Assembly (NCBI GenBank): GCA_954871525.1
Contig: OX940868.1
Coordinates: forward strand, 14,909,056 to 14,973,055
Direction: 5' to 3'
DNA length: 64,000 bases
Origin: Parietaria judaica
Taxonomy: Eukaryota; Streptophyta; Magnoliopsida; Rosales; Urticaceae
The position numbers and the translations under genes were made by a program. Shown here piece after piece: positions 57,601-64,000 of this stretch; the first letter of the stretch is position 1; each line of letters starts with the position of its first letter. Below the pieces are notes generated by a model. That model made no database searches, had not been told where the DNA came from, and worked only from the letters and a program-made list of their open reading frames with translations.

Positions 57601-59458
57601 TATGGTTCCAGGATAAATAATTTCGAAATTTAATTTAAAGGTTTAAAAGAATTATTTGATGAATAAATTAATAATTAAAATTGAAATTTATTTCTAGATA
57701 TTTTAATTTTTAATTTAAAATTAGATTATTTCCCGACCCGAGAAATCGTGACGGGAAAGTGGGGCGGGCTGCTAGGCGCAGCCCAGCCCGTGGCTAAAGG
57801 GGACCAGGGGCTACCGCTGCAGCCCCAGGGTCGAAACCCTAAAAGCCACGGGACAGGCCCGTGGCAAGGCCCACGCCAGGGCGAGGCCCAGGGCGAAACC
57901 CTCGCGGGTTGCCCTGGGGCGCAGCGCCTGGGCCTCGCGGGCTGACCTGCGGCCCACGCTGCCTGGCAGCGGAATGGGCCAGCGGGCCCAGCACGAGGTG
58001 GGCGCTGCCCTGGCCTTCCCGGCTGGCTGGGCGTGGTTTTTCCTAGGGACGTGGGCCCGGGCTTAGGCCCGGAGGGCCCACGTACATAATTTTAATTATG
58101 GGTCGGAATTTATTCCGACCCGGATCCTTAGGAATAATTAAATATTAATTATAATTGAAATTACTCAATTATGAATTAATAAAATATGGATGTTATTTAT
58201 GGTTAAGTAACATTGACTTATTTTATATAATTCATAAAATTAAATATGGATATTATTTAATGAATAAATAATATTTTCTTATTTAATATTAAAATATGGA
58301 TGATAATTCTTAGGAATAATATCATTGACTTATTTTAAAATTTCATAAATAATTAATTATAAGCCATAGTATAAATTAATGATCATTCTTAGAGAATGGG
58401 AATCATTAAAATCTAATTATATATATTCATCATAGATATAATTTATAGTAACCTATTTTCATAACCCGTAAACATAGTGCCTATGTTTAATCATTATTAA
58501 TATGTCGAATTAAGGATAGACATGAATAGTAAAGAGTAAATGTAAAGTGGGTATTATTAATCGGAAAAATCTCAATCATACAATCTTGTGTGAGGAAGAG
58601 GGAATCAAAAGTGGGGCCGGTTCACCATCCACTTCTGGGTGACCGGTTAGGACCCCTCCCATCTACCTGGAGAAAGTATGATTGACCTATCACTACCGAT
58701 GAAATAATGAACACTATAACCATTGAGGCCTTATGTATAATTACGTGCAGTAATTAATAAAGCCAAAATATAAACTTTTAATAGTCATTAAAGGAAAGTT
58801 TATAATAAGTTTTAATTAACTTATGATGAAAGTTAAAAAACGTTATTTAACAAAAACAATGGCAAGTATAGAATAAATAATAAAAGGTCTCCATTATTAC
58901 TGTCACATGGTCTGCTGACCACACCGCCTCGAGTCACCCTAGAGTGACCACTCCTCTTAAGGAAAGGTGTGCTTGTGGAAGGTTTGGCACCGTGATAGTT
59001 TCAAAAGAATATGGGGACGGAGGAATCTTGGAAATGGACCGTGAGTCACCTTAGAGTGACCATTCCTTAAGGACGACGTTTTCAAGAGGATTCCGAGAAC
59101 CGAAAATAATGGGTTAAGCTTGCACGGAAGTTGGTACTTCCCGACCGTCTATGATGATAGTTAATAATCATAAAGAACTGTGGTGGTTCTTAATATTGAA
59201 TATTAATTAAGTTTATGACTAAAACTTAGTTCAACCAAACTACACAGTTGATACCGCGAGTCACCTTAGAGTGACCATGCCTTAAGGACGGCAACGATGT
59301 GTACAGTCGGTTGAATTATCATGAAATAGTCCAAGGGTTTATTAACGTTTTCCCGAGAACATGTTTGCATCATGTGACTATTTCGAACCAACTTAATTAC
59401 CCAAAACATTCTACCTATAATAAAGTTTAATAAGTTTCTTTTTCAATGCCAGTTTAAA
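57601..59458 (+). other. Copia untranslated leader with GC-rich block and repeated hairpins
   Basis: The leader is about 1.86 kb. Positions 57735-58090 are strongly GC-rich with GGGCCC-type words; open frames there are by-products of composition. Later, three copies of GAGTCACC(T/C)TAGAGTGACCA occur near 58930, 59042 and 59257, each followed by CTTAAGGA. Each copy can fold as GTCAC-loop-GTGAC. No protein is recognised. Confidence 0.65.
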
Positions 59459-60295
59459 ATGTCGAATCCAATTATGTCACTGCTTTCGAACAACACTCTA
59501 CATGGAAGTAATTTTCCAAAGTGGAAAAGCAACATCAACATTGTTCTTATCAGCGAGAACATTCGCTTTGTTCTTGTTGATGAATGTCCCACTGCACCGG
59601 GTACTGGCAGCGCCAGAGGTGTAAAAGAACTCTATGATTCTTGGATGCAAGCGAATAATCGTGCTAAGGCATACATGCTTGCTAGCATGGCAGATTCGTT
59701 GAGAATCAAGTTAGAGGTCAAGGACACTGCTTATGAAATCATGGAATCCCTTCAAGGGATGTATGGTAAGCAGTCTGAGCAAGCTCAACATGAAGCGACT
59801 CGTCGCTACATGAATGCCGAGATGAAATCAGGCACATATGTTCGTGACCATGTCATGAGCATGACGAACTGGTTCAATGAGGCTGAGCTGCACGGGGCCG
59901 AGGTGGATGAGAAATCTTAGATTAGCATTATTCTTAATTCGCTATCACCTGAGTTTGTTCCATTCACCAGCAATTACATTATGAACAAACTGAAATACGG
60001 TTTGACACAGTTGATTAATGAATTGCAAACCTTTGAGGACTTCTCGGGTCTGATCAAGAAGAAATCCGAATTGAACATTGCGTTCAAGAAAGGATACCAT
60101 TCGAACAACCCGAAGATGAAGAAAAGGCCTAGTCCTAAGAAAAAGTGGAAAAAGAATTTCCAGCCAAAAATGGGTGGCAAGAAAGCTGCTGCTAGAGGAA
60201 GTTGCTTCCTATGCAAGGAAGAGGGACATTGGAAAAGAGATTGTCCCAAATTCCAAAGTGAAAAGAAGAATGAAACTGGTGAGTATCTCACCTGA
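59459..60295 (+). pseudogene. Copia Gag with one in-frame stop
   Basis: The N-terminal Gag part (MSNPIMSLLSNNTLHGSN, FPKWKSNINIVLISENI) matches plant Copia Gag polypeptides. A TAG at 59918-59920 (DEKS-stop-ISIILNSL) breaks the frame; relatives have Gln there, so CAG to TAG is inferred. The same frame continues with LSPEFVPFTSNY, a basic linker and a CCHC knuckle CFLCKEEGHWKRDC, ending TGA at 60293-60295. Gag would form the virus-like particle that packages the element RNA. Full Gag would be about 278 residues. Pol does not continue in frame. Confidence 0.85.
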
Positions 60296-60964
60296 TAAGT
60301 TTCTTTAATACACATTGTTTTAGAAAGTCTTTTCTCCAAAGATCTAAAACTGAAAAAAATGTGATATTCTTCATTTTTCAGCAGCAGCTAAGGAGTGATT
60401 GCCAGAAATCATCCGAGAGACTCGGAGAACCCTGAAGGCAGATAATGAAGATTTAATTTTATTTATTAAATGTATGGATCCAAAATTGAAGGGCGATTTG
60501 AAAACCCTTCAATATTTTTTTTTAGACAATTCTATTTTAATAAATTTCTTTTTGCTGATCCTATACATCTTGAGTAAATGTCTTAAATCTTCATATCTTA
60601 AAGATGAAGCCCTAAAGCAAGGGTTAACATCTTATCATAATGATGAGAAATCATTTTGAAGGAAATTCATGACAATAAGGAAGATTGTTGTTGTACTTAA
60701 TTGATAACAGTGATTGTTGTCAAAAGGGGAGAGTGGAGAAACACGGTCCCAGGATCAGAACCAAGTGATACTCAGACGTAGTGGGAGGTTGATATCAATA
60801 GCACTACGAGTAGTCACTATAAGAGTTTCATTAGAAACTCTGGGAATACTCAGACGTAGTGGGAGGTTCTTATGAACGGTTAAACACTACGAGTAAACCC
60901 AGCTGTTTTTGACCTAGATGTTTCAAACACTAGTGTTGAAGATCCGATAAGCTTCAAGGAAGCT
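60296..60964 (+). other. Degenerate Copia segment where protease and integrase should be
   Basis: No protease DTG motif or integrase HHCC/DDE motif is present in any frame. Two copies of ATACTCAGACGTAGTGGGAG occur at about 60771 and 60848, each followed by CACTACGAGTA. The second resembles the RRSGR linker normally found between integrase and reverse transcriptase, so this end of the integrase region survives. A GTGAGT at 60279 and a TTTTTCAG at 60374-60381 could form a 103-bp intron. Confidence 0.6.
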
Positions 60965-62507
60965 ATGATGGATCCTGATAAGGGAAAATGGCAGGAAGCC
61001 ATGAACCAAGAAATAGAATCAATGGATTCTAATGAAGTCTGGGAACTTGTATACCTACCTGATGGCTTCAAAACCATAGGGAATAAATGGGTATACAAGA
61101 GAAAGAGAGGAGTGTACGGGAAGGTTGAAACCTTCAAGGCTAGACTAGTGGCAAAGGGTTTTACCCAGAGAGAAGGTATTGATTTCGATGAGACCTTCGC
61201 TCCAGTCGCTAAGTATAAGTCCATCCGGATTCTCAAGGCCATAGCCTGTAGTCTCAATTACGAGATATGGCAGATGGACGTCAAAACCGCATTCCTGAAC
61301 GGGTACATTGACGAGAACATCTATATGGACCAACCAGAAGGGTTCGTGCAACAGGGTCAAGAAGGGAAAGTTTACAGATTACTCAAGTCCATTTATGGAT
61401 TGAAGCAAGCTTCCAGATCCTGGAATCTAAGGTTTGATGAGACCATCAAGACCTATGGGTTCGTTCAGAATGAAAATGAAGCCTGCATTTATAAACTCAA
61501 CGATGAGTCCGTGGAAATTTTTCTTGTTCTATACGTCGATGATATTCTTCTCATTGGAAACAGTATCAGACGTGAAAGCGTGGCTATCTACGCAATTCCA
61601 AATGAAGGATATGGGAGAAGCCAGTTATGTTCTTGGGATCCGTATCTTTAGGGATCGCAATAACAGGCTTCTAGCCTTGTCACAAGCAGCTTACATCGAT
61701 AAGGTGCTTGAACGTTTTGCAATGACAAACTCCAAGGGTGGTAACTTACCAACCAGGCATGGAGTGTTCCTAAGCAGGAACCAGTGTCCAACTTCTCCGG
61801 AAGAGCAAGACGAGATGAGGCGGGTACCCTATGCTTCAGCAGTGGGAAGTCTGATGTACGCTATGCAGTGTACAAGACCAGACATCTGTTACGCTGTAGG
61901 AATGGTTAGTATATACCAATCCAACCCTGGTATGCCTCACTGGATTGCAGTGAAGAACATTCTCAAGTATCTTCGGAGAACGAGAAACTATATGTTAGTG
62001 TTTGCAGGAACAGATCTGAATCCACTAGGGTACACTGACTCTGATTTTATGTCTGACAAAGACGCGAGAAAATCAACTTCGGGAGCAGTGTACACCCTTG
62101 CTGGTGGAGCGATATTCTGGAGAAGCGTAAAGCAATCCTGTATCGCAGATTCCACTATGGAAGCTGAATATGTGGCTGCATGTGAAGCAGCCAAAGAATC
62201 AGTTTGGCTAAAGAATTTCTACTCGGAACTGGGTGTAGTCCCAGATGTAGATGGACCACAAACTCTATACTGTGATAACAGTGGAGCTGTGGCCAATTCG
62301 AAAGAGCCCCGAGACCATAACAAAGAAAAACATATAGAAAGGAAATACCATCTCATTAGAGAGATAGTACGTCGTGGGGACGTATGGGTTGTGAAAATAG
62401 CATCGGAGGACAATCTGGCTGATCCATTTACCAAGACGTTACCAGAGAAAATATTCAGGAGGCATCTGGATAATATGGGCGTGAAAGACATGAGTCATCT
62501 TCTTTAA
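60965..62507 (+). pseudogene. Copia reverse transcriptase and RNase H, frameshifted
   Basis: The polymerase begins near PDKGKWQEAMNQEIESM and includes WVYKRKRG, ARLVAKGFTQREGIDFDETF, QMDVKTAFLNGYIDENIYM, GLKQASRSWN and the catalytic YVDD (LYVDDILLIGN). One extra base near 61562 shifts the frame. The second frame carries SDVKAWLSTQFQMKDMGEAS, the thumb/connection and RNase H: YTDSDFMSDKDARKSTSGAV, MEAEYVAACEAAKE and LYCDNSGA, ending TAA at 62505-62507. All named catalytic residues remain. Reverse transcriptase copies the element RNA into DNA. A product needs the frameshift corrected, so this copy is probably inactive. Confidence 0.92.
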
Positions 62508-62509
62508 GT

Positions 62510-62522
62510 ACAAGTGGGAGAT
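62510..62522 (+). other. Polypurine tract
   Basis: ACAAGTGGGAGAT lies directly before the 3' LTR. It is the plus-strand primer in the Ty1/copia family. Confidence 0.88.
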
Positions 62523-64000
62523 TGTTGGACATGTGTGTCCTTAAACAAGATATTTATCCATTTGTAAAAGATTATGACAAGTCGTTGAATAAAGATGGTA
62601 CTTTATGTTAATCTTAGTATAGTTTCTGTAGAGTAAAATAGAATGTTTGATTCCTTAGTTCATAAAGGATGCAATTATGTTATTATTATCATGTGAGGAA
62701 GAATTAATAAACATAATAAATGAACTTAAAATGTCCGTGACCTGATTAACTGGGTGGGAGCCCATTAATCGGTAAGGTCATTAATGTGACTGAAGTGACA
62801 ATCCTATTCTGGATTTTGTGTGTGTCTACACTCACTAGAAGTGCATTAAGTATGAAGCGTCTTCATACTGGACAGGACCTGACTTAAACTCAAGAAAGTT
62901 GTCATATAAGACCGTCACTGACAACTTGTAGTTGAGTCGCAAAATGATGATCAAATGGATATTAGTTCTAAGTCCTGAGTGGTCATGAGTCCAAGCTGCT
63001 GGCTTGATTGTTCTTTGATTTAACCGTTAAAGAACACAAGACATTACCGCTGTTCCCAACACTATTATTTTGGGAACATGATGGTCAGTAGTAAGGATTG
63101 CTTGATCATAGATATGGGCATCACACAGCTCTCTTCAGAGTCATGATGATTCCCTTGATTGTCAGTGGTGAGAAGTGAGAGGTACCCGTGCGCAACTTAT
63201 GAATCGAAACCATAAGTGGGTTACTCATAATATTACTGGCTGAGTCAAGGATGAAAATGCATTGAGAGGCATTACGGTAAAAACCGCCTGCTCATGTGTG
63301 AGTCATCAAGTGAAAGGACAATAATCGGTATTTGATTGAATCTAATGGACACCCTTCTGTATATAAGGGAATAATATATAACGTATCACTAAAGAGTGCA
63401 GCCTCGGGTCTATAGTGGAATCACTTCGAGGTTTGACGAACAACTAGCAGTTCGTTGGAGCTTAAGTGATACGGGTCCATGGTCCCCAGGATAGCTCCGT
63501 AACGGATGATACGTACGTGATTAAAATACATTCTGGATAATGTTTAATCATTTGGCTCGACTTATAAAACTGACAAGTCTGTGACAGACGTCAGATAGTT
63601 TTATCGATAGCGTGGCAAAAGTATCATATTTTGGTACACGAAAGTAACTGATAAAGATAAAGTTAGAATTTAGATTTTCGAACAGCACCAGATTGTTCTA
63701 AATTAAATTCTGAGCAACTTTGCTTTTTGAACCAAGTCATTTTCACTTACGGTTTGTGATTTATGGGTTTTCTAAGTTTATGACTCGGTTCGATAAACTT
63801 TGAAATTAAATCACATGTCACGAATTTAAATGATGGTGTTGCACCATGACATTTAATGTGTGACAAAGAGATCAGAATTTATTAATATAATTTGATTATT
63901 TGGATTTAATTATTAATATCTTATTAATAATTAATTAATAATTAAAGGATTTATATTAATAAATAAATAATATATATTCATGTATTATTTAATGTGTATT
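62523..64000 (+). repeat. Copia 3' LTR, first 1,478 bp
   Basis: Starts TGTTGGACATG and aligns with 54848-56327. Differences by eye include one 2-bp indel near 62603 and about ten single-base changes, so identity exceeds 99%. The remainder, the hAT element's continuation and the 5-bp target duplication partner lie outside the window. Confidence 0.95.

Larger units (their letters stand above)
54848..64000 (+). mobile_element. Copia LTR retrotransposon lacking protease and integrase (3' end outside window)
   Basis: Structure in order: 5' LTR (54848-57586), tRNA-iMet primer site, leader of about 1.86 kb, gag, degenerate spacer, reverse transcriptase/RNase H, polypurine tract (62510-62522), and 3' LTR from 62523 to the window end. 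The reverse transcriptase is of Ty1/copia type: YVDD, then the RNase H order after the polymerase. Protease and integrase coding regions are absent between gag and reverse transcriptase. The visible 1,478 bp of the 3' LTR differ from the 5' LTR at about ten positions plus one 2-bp indel (by eye), so insertion was recent. Defects in gag and pol mean the copy is non-autonomous. It is nested in the hAT transposase gene. Confidence 0.93.

Noticed and set aside
57748..58046. GC-rich open frames in the Copia leader
   Set aside because: Low-complexity Gly/Pro/Arg-type translation from GGGCCC words before gag; no domain.
60399..60659. 86-codon open frame between gag and reverse transcriptase
   Set aside because: AT-rich, resembles no protease or integrase, and is best read as degenerate spacer.
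1..64000. tRNA, rRNA or CRISPR features
   Set aside because: No tRNA cloverleaf motif pair, rRNA-like conserved block or regularly spaced repeat array was seen. The search was by eye, so small non-coding RNAs could be missed.

Overview
The window is nuclear DNA from a flowering plant, most likely a eudicot. It is AT-rich, with spliced genes using GT-AG introns, a DYW-class pentatricopeptide gene, a plant-type RABD GTPase, a plastid-type FAD monooxygenase and plant transposon families. The species cannot be named from sequence alone. No RNA gene, CRISPR array or bacterial-type feature was found.

Host genes. (1) Two tandem two-exon BAHD acyltransferase-like genes lie on the minus strand (5479-7037 and 13694-17705). 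They share an intron position and both have lost the catalytic His of HXXXD. (2) A six-exon plastid FAD monooxygenase of the CTF2/MO group (31720-34120) has a broken GxGxxG nucleotide-binding loop. (3) A small predicted membrane protein is at 35453-35757 (minus). (4) A ten-exon PDCD2-like MYND zinc-finger gene is at 37457-40849. (5) An eight-exon RABD2 (Rab1/Ypt1 type) GTPase is at 46915-49296, convergent with (6) an intronless 640-residue PLS-DYW pentatricopeptide gene at 49832-51754 (minus).

Transposons fill most of the rest. From left to right: an internally deleted MULE (about 270-1631); a hAT-type MITE with a perfect 8-bp target duplication (7522-8228); a 5'-truncated LINE end (9660-10335); a palindromic MULE-type foldback inside the BAHD intron (15483-16473); a Pack-MULE carrying fragments that resemble GAUT11 and plastid SHMT (18096-20172); a second hAT-type MITE (20550-20923); a solo LTR (21577-22197); and a nearly intact 5.9-kb MULE (22426-28313). 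That MULE has identical 133-bp terminal repeats and a perfect 9-bp target duplication. It encodes a transposase with one in-frame stop and, in convergent orientation, a small spliced GRF zinc-finger/membrane protein. Further right are another solo LTR (41582-42459), a second foldback (about 42690-43750), and a hAT element (from 52229) whose transposase gene is cut by a Copia retrotransposon.

The Copia element occupies 54848 to beyond the window end. It has an unusually long 2.74-kb LTR, a tRNA-iMet primer site, a long structured leader, gag, and reverse transcriptase/RNase H. Protease and integrase are missing. Its two LTRs are nearly identical, so it inserted recently and was probably mobilised by another element.

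The most unusual items are the GRF/transmembrane gene as a companion of a young MULE, the paired His-less BAHD proteins, the Rossmann-loop deletion in the FAD monooxygenase, the two-gene Pack-MULE, and the young Copia lacking protease and integrase with repeated hairpins in its leader.
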